From positions 21,390,001 to 21,454,000 of the forward strand of contig NC_065876.1 in the NCBI RefSeq assembly GCF_933775445.1: 64,000 nt of DNA, given 5' to 3'. Source of the DNA: Argentina anserina (lineage: Eukaryota > Streptophyta > Magnoliopsida > Rosales > Rosaceae). The notes beneath the pieces were generated by a model. The model was not told where the DNA came from, ran no database searches, and worked only from the letters and a program-made list of their open reading frames with translations. A program made the translations under genes and the position numbers. Below, piece after piece: positions 24,572-34,937 of the stretch (positions are counted from its first letter, which is position 1; each line of letters opens with the position of its first letter).

Positions 24572-27470
24572 AGTGAAGTTTGGTTATGGCATCATCACTT
24601 AGGGCATCCATCTTTTAGTGTTATGAAAAAATCTATGCCTACTTTATTTATTAATGTGGATGAGTCACTTTTACGTTGTGAGACATGTGTTTTGGGAAAG
24701 AGTCATCGATCTACCTATTCCCCTAGTAATTCTTATAAACATCTTCATCCTTTTGAATTAATTCATTCTGATGTTTGGGGACCCTCCCAAGAGTCTATTG
24801 TGTCAGGGATGCGGTATTATGTGTCATTTATTGATGATTGCACCCGTCTTTCGTGGGTTGTTCTTCTCAAAACTAAAGATGAGGTTTTTCTGGCTTTTCA
24901 AGCCTTTTATACCACTGTTCAAACACAATATAATGCCACAATTAGAGTTCTTCGTTCTGATAATGGGGGGGGGATATGTGAATCATGTCTTTCAGAAGTT
25001 CTTTAACACGCACGGAATTGTTCATCAAACAACGTGTCCTTACACACCTGAGCAGAATTGAGTTTCTGAAAGGAAAAATCGTCATTTACTTGATATGGCT
25101 CGGTGTATTCTTTTTAGTGCCCATATGCCTAAGTACCTTTGGGGTGATGCTGTCATCACTTCCGCCCATCTCATTAATCGTCTTCCCTCTCGTGTCCTTC
25201 AGTGAAAAGTTCCATATGAGGTGCTTGCATCTCATGTCTCATTACCCGCTTTTCATAATCTTCATTCTTGTGTTTTCGGTTGTGTTGCTTTTGTCCATTT
25301 TCCAAAACATCAACGGTCTAAATTAGATGCCCGGGCAGTTAAATGTGTGTTTGTTGGCTATGGAGGACATCAGAAATGCTACCGATGTTATCATCCACAT
25401 ACCAGGAAGTACTATGTCACTATGGATGTTACATTCTTTGAGGACATGAGCTATTTTGCCTCTTCCGATACTGCTCTTCAGGGGGAGAATTCATATTTTG
25501 AAGACATGTATCATGGAGTGGGGGAGACAAGTAAGCCAGTAGATATGGTGACAGGTTCTATTGAGATTACCAATGTGTCAGCTAAACATACATCATCGGA
25601 TGATTCCGGCAGTGAAGTCACTCCAGAAACTCAAGTACCAGCAGATGACAACACAACTGCCCCTCATGTTTCTACACTTGACCAATGCTCCCCTGGTACG
25701 GAAGATCATTCATCTGAGGTTAGTCATCCTATTGGGGCTAATACTAGTGAGACTAATAGTAGACAATATGTCTTACCAAATAGGTCTACTCGGGGTCAAC
25801 CCACAAAAAAGTATGAACCTACCCTTCAGGCTAAAGCTAAGTATCATGTGGCAAATTTTATGTCTACCAAAAGGTTGTATAAGTATGAATCATTTGTGAA
25901 TCAAATATCTACTGTATCAGTACCTAACAAAGTACAGGATGCATTGGGGGATCCAAAATGGAGGAAAGCAATAGAGAAAGAGATGGAAGCGTTACAAAAG
26001 AACAATACTTGGGAACTTGTATCTCCACCACATGGCAAGAAGACTGTGAGATGTCGTTGGGTGTTTACAGTGAAGCATAATCCAGATGGGTCAGTGAGCC
26101 GATATAAAGCACGTTTAGTAGCAAAAGGGTTCACCCAGACATATGGCATAGACTATGACGAGACATTTGCACCTGTTGCAAAGATAAACACTATTCGGGT
26201 ATTGCTCTCTTTTGCTGCTAGCTTAAACTGGCCACTCAGACAGTTTGAGGTTAAGAATGCATTCCTTCATGGAGAGCTTACAGAGGAAGTGTATATGGAT
26301 CTTCCACCTGGATATGTGGCCGCTTCTCCAAGTAACTTTGTATGCAGATTGAGAAAGTCATTGTATGGTCTTAAACAGTCACCTCGTGCTTGGTTTGGAA
26401 GATTCTCACAATTCATGAGGAAAATTGGCTACAGATAGAGTCATTCAGACCACACATTATTTCTCAGACATCAACAAAAGAAGGTAACAACCCTAATTAT
26501 ATATGTTGATGATATGGTAGTTACTGGAAATGATACTGTTGAGGTGGATAGATTACAGAAACTGCTAGCCACAGAGTTTGAGATGAAGGACCTAGGTACA
26601 CTCAAGTACTTCTTGGGCATTGAGGTAGCCCGGGGAAGTGATGGTATCTATCTGTGTCAGAGGAAGTACATCCTTGATCTACTAACAGAGACAGGTATGT
26701 TGGATTGCACTCCCATTGATACTCCTATTAAGCAGAACCATCGGTTAGCAGAGTATCCAGATCAAGTGCCTGGTGACAAACCTCGTTATCAAAGGCTAGT
26801 TGGACGCTTGATTTATTTATCACATACCAGACCAGATGTTGCGTATGCAGTAAGTGTAGTAAGTCAGTTCATGCATAATCCCAGTATGAACCACATTGAT
26901 GCTGTTGTAAGGATTTTGAGGTACTTGAAGTCAGCTCCAGGGAGATGAATAATGGTCTCTAATCACAATAATATCTTTGTTGTTTGTGGCTTCACAGATG
27001 CAGACTGTGCTGTAAATATTACAGATCGAAGATCCACATCAGGGTACTTTACCTTTGTTTGGGGTAATCTTGTTACATGGAAGAGTAAGAAACAAAAGGT
27101 GGTAGCTCGATCTAGTGTTGAGGCAGAATACAAAGGTATGGCTTAGGGAGTGTGCGAATTATTGTGGCTTAGAAATTTGCTACAAGATTTGGGCATTAAG
27201 CATGAGTATGCTATGTAGCTGTACTGTGACAACAAGGTGGCCATTGATATTTCACATAATCCTGTGCAACATGATCGTACAAAACATGTGGAGGTTGATC
27301 GTCATTTTATAAAAAGAGAAGTTAGACGCAAAGATCATTAGTTTTCCTTTTGTTTCTACAGAAGAGCAACTTGCCAATATGCTCACAAAATGAGTGTTTA
27401 AAAATGGCATTTTATGATTCACTTAGCAAGTTGGACATGGTTGATATGTATGCACCAACTTGAGGGGGAG
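24572..27470 (+). pseudogene. Copia element 1: integrase, reverse transcriptase and RNase H
   Basis: The sequence resumes with the pre-integrase motif WHHHLGHPSF and CETCVLGK (HHCC zinc binding). The integrase core follows: LIHSDVWGP and SDNGGG carry the first two catalytic Asp; the Glu region is shifted by frameshifts near 25000. Reverse transcriptase follows with CRWVFTVKHNPDGSVSRYKA, VKNAFLHGEL and YVDDMV (catalytic YVDD). RNase H follows with CGFTDADCA and RRSTSGY. Inactivating changes include TGA at about 25058 and 25202, TAG at 26436-26438, TGA at 26946-26948 and TAG at 27144-27146. Confidence 0.9.
27461..27470 (+). promoter_or_regulatory. Polypurine tract of copia element 1
   Basis: TGAGGGGGAG immediately precedes the 3' LTR, the normal plus-strand priming site. 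Confidence 0.85.
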
Positions 27471-27607
27471 TGTCGGTGTGAATCCAGCCGGGAATCACAG
27501 TCCGTGATTCCCTCCGTGAATCACGGAGTGATTAGTGTAGATTAGGTTATATAATCAAATACAATCTTGTGTATGAAACATTAAGCAATAAGCAATTTAA
27601 TCTTACT
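27471..27607 (+). repeat. 3' LTR of copia element 1
   Basis: Begins TGTCGGTGTGAATCC and ends ATCTTACT. It is followed by AGATC, the target-site duplicate. About ten substitutions and one indel separate it from the 5' LTR. Confidence 0.9.
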
Positions 27608-27916
27608 AGATCTGGTGTCTGTGAGACTGTGACTGGGATGATTGATAAATTGGTTACTCTCTTGGGAGCTACTACTTCTGACGATTCATCAAAGAACTCT
27701 GCTAGCTCGAACATAAATATATGGAAGAGCTCTGGCACGTCAACCATATCTTCCTTGCAGTCTGATGCATCTCTAGTGGAGAAACATCACCATGTTCAGC
27801 TAAGACCCGAGCTTGACCTGATTGATGCACGGCAACGTGTTGTTGAGCTAGTAAAGATGAAGGAACAAGCCGCGGCCAAAAAGGCAAAGAAGAAGCTTGT
27901 CAGTCCTGGGTGCTAA
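27608..27916 (+). pseudogene. WNK kinase C-terminal fragment, 3' part
   Basis: After the duplicated AGATC the frame reads TGMIDKLVTLLGATTSDD and ends with RPELDLIDARQRVVELVKMK followed by EQAAAKKAKKKLVSPGC and a stop. The end resembles the WNK C-terminal coiled coil of the form ELDaLxxQ-xxxxxxLxxMREEAxxxxKKKW. The upstream half (20276-20380) joins in a different frame, so there is a frameshift at or near the insertion site besides the in-frame TAG upstream. This supports a decayed WNK-like 3' end that was later split by the retrotransposon. Confidence 0.55.
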
Positions 27917-30079
27917 CGCAGATTAGCAGCATATATATTGAAATGAATGTATATTATATCTGTTTTATAGTAGTTTGTATATGTTTCTGGTTTTCCCCCT
28001 ACTTTAGAAACAATTTATGAAAAGAATTCCTGGATCGATTTCCATCCCATGTTCATTGGTATTTTTTGTTTTGATTGATTGTTGTTTTAATCTTTCGAAG
28101 CCTGAACTCAGTGACACATGATCAGCAGACGAAAATAAAAAATCACAAGTGAGCAGAGTTGAGTAGAAGAGGCTGATCTATATAGTACCGTGTCTCGAGC
28201 TAATGTACGACTTGGCAGATCTTCTAGACCGTGCTTACAAATATGAATGCACACTCAATTTTGTAGACAAAATCAGGTTGGGAAACATGCATGTTGCAGT
28301 ACTTGGGTGAACGAAGTGTGATTTAGTTCTTGACTGATCGTATATCATGATGGAGAATTTTGTTTCTTCATGCACTTGTTGTAATTTACAAGTGACTGTG
28401 AGTCTGTGAGTCATCGAGTTTCAAATCATGATTATAAACATATTATGGTAGAAAATCATTCATAAAATATAAATTAAGGTCATGAAGTTAAAAATAAAAA
28501 AAATAAAGAAAGAGTACATATTAGAAGAATTGAGATCAAATGTCTATATAGAGTATATTTTCCACCCAACTTAAAATTAAATATGATGGGAATGAAATGG
28601 CGTAAAGGCGACAATAATGTTACCACGATTTTTTGACACGTTGCTACATATAATTACCAGTTATACCCTTCTAATCCTAAATTTTCATTATAAAGCGATG
28701 CGCCTCACTGCCTTATTCTCATACCAACCGAGATTTTCTAGCTCTGTTTTTCCTCATAAAATTTTATATTCTCGTAAATCTTATATTTGTATTGTTTATG
28801 CTTCTTATCTTAGTCTTCTTGATCTAGCCACCTACTGGATTCCAGACATCAAAAAAATCAATAATAGGTAATTAAGCGTTCTTCTTGAGGCTAAATTGAG
28901 TTTTCTAAGTGTTATTTTTCAATTCATCTATTATATTGGTGTTTGATTTTAGATTTTTAACAATGCATGTGTAGTAAATGTGGTTTATAACTTGTTGATA
29001 CTTTTTTATTATCGTAAATATGAATTTCTATGTTTTTTCCGATTAAAATAATGTAGTATTCGGCACTAATTGAAAGTTTGAAACCTACAATTATCTCAAG
29101 CAACATACAATTAGACAATTTCCAATATTCTTCTGACTATCATAATCAAAATTGGTGGTCGATGAATCTCCGAACTTTAATTTTCCTCATCATTATTATT
29201 ACACATCCTCAACAAAAATATGCAGATCTACAAGATTTCTTCTCGATCTAGTCAATTCTGGTCAAAAAGATATGTAGATCTACCAATTCCGGTCTCGATC
29301 TAGTCAAAGCTGGTGATGAATATGCAATTGTCCGGATTTAGCCGATAATTAAACATAACATATTGTCCAAAATAACTCATATCTATGTGGAATATGGCTG
29401 GAGTTGTCATCGAAGTGGAAACAAAAAAATTCGATTCAGTGGTGTATAGATGAAAACTATAGCGTGAGAAAAATCATTAAAACACTAATATGGTAAAGGA
29501 AATTAAAAATCAAATTGTTCTAGATTATTCTGATGCAATAATCAAAAGATTGAAACTACGAAAACTTTAAAAATAAGTTATTCCTTCATCGATCTAGAGC
29601 TTATTCTCAATAGAACGTCATCTCAATTCCAGATTATTTGAATATAGATTTCTGGAAAACAGACTTCATCTCAAAAACTGATTCATGTAGAACATTTCCA
29701 GAAAAAACTACCTACATGCATCAACGGATTTTACGTATCCCAAAAGAGTCTATGTGTATAATACCAGTTATGGTATAAGAGTTATATCCATGGCGTCAGT
29801 CTCTCTCTGTGAAATTTACGTAACTGAAACTAGGAGCGCGCAGTGACCAACCTCGTGTTCTCTCTTTTTCTGTGTACGTGTAAGTGTAACTGAAACAAGA
29901 GTCAGAAAGTTGAAATGAAACAACTCACGAATTTCATCTCCACCACAGCCTTCAAAGTTTGGCCAATCAGGGACGACTTAGGTAGGAACAATCCAGACTT
30001 GTCAGAAAGGTGCGACGCATGGAGGCCATTCGTCAAGTCTGAGACTGAAACGGGGCTTAGGAAGGATCCAAACATTCCT
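27917..30079. other. Intergenic stretch
   Basis: AT-rich DNA with no supported gene. The first part may be the former 3' UTR of the WNK-like fragment. A pair of near-repeats (AGATCTACAAGATTTCTTCT and AGATCTACCAATTCCGGTCT, both followed by CGATCTAGTCAA) occurs around 29223-29305. Confidence 0.45.
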
Positions 30080-30086
30080 TATAAAA
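30080..30086 (+). promoter_or_regulatory. Candidate TATA box of the CDCA7-like gene
   Basis: TATAAAA lies about 240 bp upstream of the predicted ATG, a distance that allows a transcription start near 30115 and a leader of about 200 nt. Inferred from position only. Confidence 0.45.
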
Positions 30087-30322
30087 CGGCTCTGAAACCG
30101 CACCACAGTGCATCAGGTCAGCAATCTCGTTTTCAGTGTACTTTTCTGTTTGTGTCAGACTTGAGAGTGAGAGTTCTACTGTTTCTTTGTTGGGCTCTGA
30201 ATCTGAGAGGAGGAGAAGTCTCTGAATCTGAGAGAAGGAGAAGTTTCTGAACCACAGAGAGTGAGAGGGAGTTTAGAGTTCTTTAGTGATTTGCAATCTA
30301 TATTTTGTTTTTCTGTGGAAAA

Positions 30323-32956
30323 ATGGTCGGAGAAGGAGTGTTCTGTCACCAGGTGATATTTTGCAGAATTCTCATCACTCCCGGCCTGTTTCTTTCTGGT
30401 TCAATTATGTGATATATGGAAGAAGCTGCATGCATGCATGTGTTCGAAGGGTTCAAGTGTAGAGAATTTCTTGTTTGTATTATGGTTGTTTGATTGATTT
30501 TTCGACTGACTTATTAATTGAGTTGAATTTTTTTCAGTGCCGCCAAAAGACCACAAGACGTGTGTTCTTGTGCCGCAACGTCATGAGGGGACGAGAATGC
30601 CAAGTCAAGGTTTGTGACCGTTGCCTCAAGAGGTCAGAATTTTAGAGACTCATTTTCTCAATTTATCAAAATTAATGATAAAATTTGTATAGATATGGTG
30701 TCATTGATATTTCATGCTGATAATAGATATGCAAAGCCTGAGCTTGGGGGTGTGACGGAAGAGGCGGCTGCTTCAGATGATTGGAAGTGTCCAAAATGCT
30801 CAGGGAACTGCAACTGCAGCCAATGCAGGTATGACTTAAATGTGTTGTTGAGTTATACAGTGCTATACATGTAATCATTCTGGTTATGTCGATTTTTCGA
30901 TTTGCTGATTAGACAGATATGTTAATTTCACAGGAAGCAAATGGGTTTAGAACCTCTTGGTCGAATTCTGCCTAACTTAGCAAAGCCTTCAGAGAAGGTT
31001 TGGCAATACTTATGTTGAACTTGGAGTTGCAGCATATTGTTATTATGCATCTCATTTTAAATTTTTTGTGTACATGCTAACTGTGAATTGTGACATAGAA
31101 GCCTGCGGAAGGGTCTGAGCCAAAGGCAGAGGAAGATGTGGTTGCAAAGGGAAAGCGGAAGGCCAAGGCTCCCAGGGAACCCCGCACAGTGAAGGCAAAG
31201 GGGGAAGTAGTTGACCCTGAACTTCCTCTGCCTTTAGGGGTTCCTTTAACAACTGTTGCAGGCATTGAACTACATCCTCAGGATGTAGGACATGCCCTAC
31301 AGTTCATAGAGTTCTGTGTGGCCTTTGAAGAGGTGATAATTTTCTATTTCTCTTATGTGTTGAATGTTGCATATATTCCACTTGTTGTGATAATTTATCG
31401 AACTTTATGTGTTTCATCTTTTGTGGTTTACTTTAGGTTTTTGGAGTCAACAAAGCACAAGCTGAATCTCTTCTCAGAGATCTAATGCTTCAAAAATACC
31501 CCTCTGTATTCCAATTCCAGGCCACACTCTTATCTGTACAGGAGGTGGAAATCCAACCCGAGTAAGACTTCTATCTAGTAACTAAATTCTAGACAAAACT
31601 CATTGAATGTTTAAATCAGTTAGTATACTCAATCATGTCTTAGCAGCTTCATCATCGTCAGACTTATTTACATAAGATGTTTACAGACGCAGGCCTTTGA
31701 ACCATTTGAACGAAAGCTCCTGGTTCGAGTATCTGAGCTGCTACTTCTCTGAGTCTCAACTCCTTCTGAAGGAACTGCCCTCAGATATCTTTAGTAAAGG
31801 AGTTGAGGGGTACAACTCTTTGGACTTCTCCCAGAAGCTGAGAGTCCTAAATTTCCTTTGTGATGAGGCTCTTGACACTAAGTAGGATAAGCATATCAGT
31901 CATAACTCTATATATTTCCTGTTTAGCAAGTGCTGATAAAATTGCAATGTCTCTCCTCCAGTGATCTGAGCAATTTCATTAAAAGGAAAGGAGAAATACT
32001 CACTCAAAGAAAGAGTGAAGCAAAACAAAAAGTTTCTGCTGCAAAGGCTAAGGTAACATCAATTTAATTGATTAACAAAAAAAAAATTCTTTCTCAGTGT
32101 ATGCGTAGTTTCTGATTTTAACTCATTATTGGACACAGGAGATAAGTCTCAAGGAGGAGTTGAAAACTGAGGTGGCCAAGGACAAGGCCATTGCTGCAGA
32201 AGACAATGCTGCTTCAACTTCAGATCTCGTAACTACAGTTTCGCGACTAAAGAGTGAAGTAGCTCAAGCTCATGAAGAGTTTCTTGAAGCCAAAGCCTTG
32301 CAATCAAATTGTATGCACCCTTTCTAGCATCTTCAGCTCGTACTTTTGTTAAGAATACTGAAATGTGTTTCTGGTTTCTTAATGATGAATGTTTGATTGT
32401 CACTCTGCTAATTCTTCTTTACAGTGATACAACATGATTCTGTACGAACGGAGCCTTATCTGTTTGATGCAGATGGTCATGTCTTCTGGAAATTGAAAGG
32501 CTGTGACGATGGAAATGCTCTGCTGCTTCAAGGTTTGTTTTGAGTTTTGACCTTAATATGATGCTTGTAATGTTGAGTTTTAGTCTTGTGAGCATGGATA
32601 CTAAAAGTGTTATATGGTGCAGATGTGGGAACTTCGGATCCATTTATATCTTCTGATGGAAATTGGTTCCTGTATGGAGCAGAACAAAAAGAAGCCGTTG
32701 AAAAGTTCTGCTCTTCTGTGAGGTATATGCACATTTAGTTGTTATAGATATGTTCTACTAAGGTCTCATGGAAAAGTTGCGATAATTGTTTGCAAACTTT
32801 TTCAGGAAAAGAAACCAGATGACTGAGACGCTTCCTTCAAGTTCTGGAAGCAAGGAAGCACTTCCTTCAAGTTCTGGATTCAAGGAAGAACATAAGCTTG
32901 ATAATGCAACTAATGAAAGCCAACAAGAAGACGTACCCAAAAGTAGTGCAGAATAG
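30323..32956 (+). CDS. CDCA7/R1-type zinc-finger protein with DDT-like region, twelve exons
   Basis: This family (zf-4CXXC_R1, as in human CDCA7 and the MAO-A repressor R1) binds DNA or nucleosomes; animal CDCA7 works with the HELLS remodeller in DNA-methylation maintenance, and a similar nuclear role is likely here. Exons: 30323-30352, 30538-30632, 30727-30828, 30934-30997, 31099-31332, 31437-31561, 31687-31881, 31962-32052, 32139-32311, 32425-32532, 32633-32722, 32806-32956. All are GT-AG, total 1458 nt, 485 residues. The finger lies at residues 8-75: CHQCRQKT, FLCRNVMRGRECQVKVCDRC, WKCPKCSGNCNCSQCR. A basic linker (KGKRKAKAPREPRTVKAKG) follows. Then comes a DDT/WHIM-like helical region (DVGHALQFIEFC, FSQKLRVLNFLCDEAL), a Lys/Glu coiled coil (residues about 285-360), YLFDADGHVFWKLKG, and a Ser-rich tail. 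The start is the first ATG upstream of the finger. No defect is seen. Confidence 0.9.
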
Positions 32957-33349
32957 TATATCCAAGATATTTACATAGGTTTAGATACATAGCTGCAAGT
33001 ATTTGACTCTGTTGTTTGTATTCTTAGAATAGCTGTATAATTACTAATCTGCTGTAATTGTATACAGTCCATCATATAGTGAAAGAAATTATAAATTTAA
33101 AAGGTGCATCCTCTCTTCGGATAGTTTTGAAGTACTGATGTGGAAGCATCCCTTGGTGTTGGTGCTTAGTCGAAAACTCGAAACTGATGCTAAAGACTAG
33201 TGTGGCTTGTGCATTGGCTTTGCAAGTTCAGCTTGCTCCTATCAGTTATGATGGGGATTGCCCGCTGGTCATTCAAGATGTCAATGATATAGAGGATGAC
33301 AGTTCAATAACCTTCTAAAATTATCAATCATGTCTACTGGACACCTTTT
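32957..33349. other. 3' UTR and a short LINE-like relic
   Basis: After the stop codon there is AT-rich 3' UTR-like sequence. At about 33199-33318 a plus-strand frame reads CALALQVQLAPISYDGDCPL and ends in DDSSITF; the spacing resembles the A-E-A-L-A-L ... GDC-xx-V segment of LINE RNase H domains. It is short and uncertain. Confidence 0.35.
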
Positions 33350-33713
33350 AGCAAATAATTCAAACCCCAAATAAACTCCAATTCACTCTTCTTTGCTCTT
33401 TGCTCAAACAATCTGATCAGTTTCAGGACTACACAAAGTCCAAACAATTTGAGCAAAAGTGCATTGCAACAAAACATGATCAAATTTCAGGTGAAGGAAA
33501 CCATTTTTACTAATTAGTTTACAGTTAAGGGAACCATGTTGATTCATTTTAGTTTTTCTGCAGACCTCAAATGGCATAGAAGGTTCCAGACCTAAATTTT
33601 ACCAAATTTAACCAGAACAGAACATCTGCAGTATTAGTTTATTAGGCTTCGTTTTTTTGCTTTCTTTTCTTTCAGGTGAAGGAAACAACTAGTTTCTTCT
33701 TTCAGATTCTAAA
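33350..33713 (+). repeat. Dispersed repeat copy B (partner at 18904-19306)
   Basis: The direct-orientation partner of copy A, about 14.4 kb away. It lacks one TTTGCTC unit and about 40 bp, and has a small insertion (GGCATAGAAGGTTCCAGACC) near 33572. The similarity stops at TTCAGATTCTAAATCT. Confidence 0.8.
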
Positions 33714-33910
33714 TCTCCCACCTGGATTGTGCCAGAAAACCAGGCCAGCCATCAACAGAGTTTAGAGAAAAAGAAAGCAAGTAGTTGTTACAGAAACTGG
33801 AGAAACTTGATAAGAATCTCAATCTAGTATTTCATCATATATGAACTAGTTGACTACACTGATATCGTGTATTATGCTCCTTTTACTAACTACTCTGAAA
33901 TCATCGAAGC
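33714..33910. other. Probable 3' UTR of the minus-strand membrane protein fragment
   Basis: Non-coding sequence directly downstream (minus strand) of the TAA at 33913-33911. No distinct polyadenylation signal could be assigned. Confidence 0.35.
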
Positions 33911-34096
33911 TTAATAAATACCTCCCCTTTTCCTGGTGACCCTGATGTCGCAAAACGCAGCTGCGAAAATGGCAGTGACAAGTCCACCAATAATGACACC
34001 TCCACCAGCAAGACTTATCTTGGTGATGCTTTGCGGACCCCCAACTTTCTGATTCAGCAACCTGATTTTGATTCTGAATGTGCTGCTACAACCTCA
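33911..34096 (-). pseudogene. Last exon of an unidentified single-pass membrane protein, cut off by copia element 2
   Basis: A minus-strand frame ends at TAA 33913-33911. It reads GCSSTFRIKIRLLNQKVGG, then PQSITKISLAGGG, a hydrophobic helix VIIGGLVTAIFAAAF, and a short basic tail CDIRVTRKRGG. This is a typical C-terminal transmembrane segment followed by a cytosolic stop-transfer tail. The frame is closed by a TGA just upstream (near 34097), so a splice acceptor probably lies near 34090-34100. Upstream exons would be at higher coordinates, beyond the copia insertion, but the DNA there belongs to a PRORP pseudogene. The gene is therefore probably a 3' remnant. I do not recognise the family. 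Confidence 0.55.
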
Positions 34097-34116
34097 TATT
34101 GGAGTGATACATGCTA

Positions 34117-34341
34117 TGATAGACATTCCATAAAATCTGCTCAAGCTTCCTGTTGATTGCATCAGTTTCTCCTCTCTATCAATCTGTGTAATCTCTAATT
34201 GCTAATTCACATGATCTAGATTGCTATTGTATTTACTGTAATCACTGATTCTATGGATCTATATTGATCCTACACTTGTATATAATCAGTATGATCTCAA
34301 TGAGAAAAGCATCAAGCTTCATACCTTTCAATATCTCTTCA
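34117..34341 (+). repeat. 5' LTR of copia element 2
   Basis: TG...CA termini. Compared with the 3' LTR it has 27 extra bases between two GATC copies (about 34268-34296), which points to a GATC-mediated deletion in the 3' LTR. Confidence 0.9.
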
Positions 34342-34355
34342 TGGTATCAAGAGCC
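34342..34355 (+). promoter_or_regulatory. Primer-binding site of copia element 2
   Basis: TGGTATCAAGAGCC directly follows the 5' LTR; an initiator-Met tRNA-type site with one extra base compared with copia element 1. Confidence 0.85.
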
Positions 34356-34403
34356 TATGTCTAATCGACAAGCTTTTCTCTTTCCCCTCCCTCCCTCTTC
34401 CTC

Positions 34404-34937
34404 ATGGCCAACGACAAAGATCCCCTCATCTCATCTGAATCAGCCAACAATGATCTACCACCATCCTCCACCAACTCCATATCCCAAACCACTCCCACCA
34501 CCGTGTCCAATTTTCTTACAATTAAATTGGACAAATCCAATTATGCACTTTGGCTTGCCCAGATCACTCCACTCCTCAAAAGTCGCAATCTCATGGGGTT
34601 TGTAGATGGAACCTGCCCTTGCCCATCGGCCTTTCTCTGTAATCCCACCGGCACTCTCACTGACCGGGTTAACCCAGCATATGAAGACTGGTTAGCCACT
34701 GACCAGATGAGTTTGGGATGGATTAATTGGTCTCTCACCCCTTCCGTGCTAGCCACTGTTGCGCGCTCTTACTCCGCTCACTCCACTTGGACTTCTCTGG
34801 CTCGCCGCTATGTCTCTAATAATCAAAATCGCATTCTGCAGCTCCGCAGTCAATTGCTTCGCACCACCAGGGGAGACATGTCGATCTCTGATTTTCTTGA
34901 CAAAATTAATCAAGTTGCTGATACACTTGCACGGTGA
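34404..34937 (+). pseudogene. Copia element 2: gag capsid region
   Basis: ATG 34404 opens a frame with KLDKSNYALWLAQITPLLKS, the typical copia gag start (L-xx-xNY-xxW), then WLATDQMSLGWINWSLTP and LRSQLLRTTRGDMSISDFL of the capsid C-terminal half. The frame ends at TGA 34935-34937, where a frameshift separates it from the rest of the polyprotein. Confidence 0.9.

Larger units (their letters stand above)
20381..27607 (+). mobile_element. Ty1/copia LTR retrotransposon 1, full length but degenerate, holding a CACTA element
   Basis: The element is bounded by 138 and 137 bp LTRs with a 5 bp target-site duplication AGATC (20376-20380 and 27608-27612). A tRNA-iMet-type primer-binding site (TGGTATCAGAGCC) directly follows the 5' LTR and a polypurine tract (TGAGGGGGAG) directly precedes the 3' LTR. 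Without the 2.5 kb CACTA insertion it is about 4.7 kb, a normal copia size, and such short LTRs suit the Ale-type lineages. Domain order is CCHC, protease, integrase, reverse transcriptase, RNase H, as in copia. The LTRs differ at about ten sites plus one indel, mostly transitions, so the insertion is old. The pol region has several stops and frameshifts, so it is dead. Confidence 0.92.

Noticed and set aside
29915..30250. 111-codon ORF before the CDCA7-like gene
   Set aside because: It spans the likely TATA box and 5' leader and ends in a low-complexity GESES tail. No homology is recognised and it does not join the zinc-finger exons.
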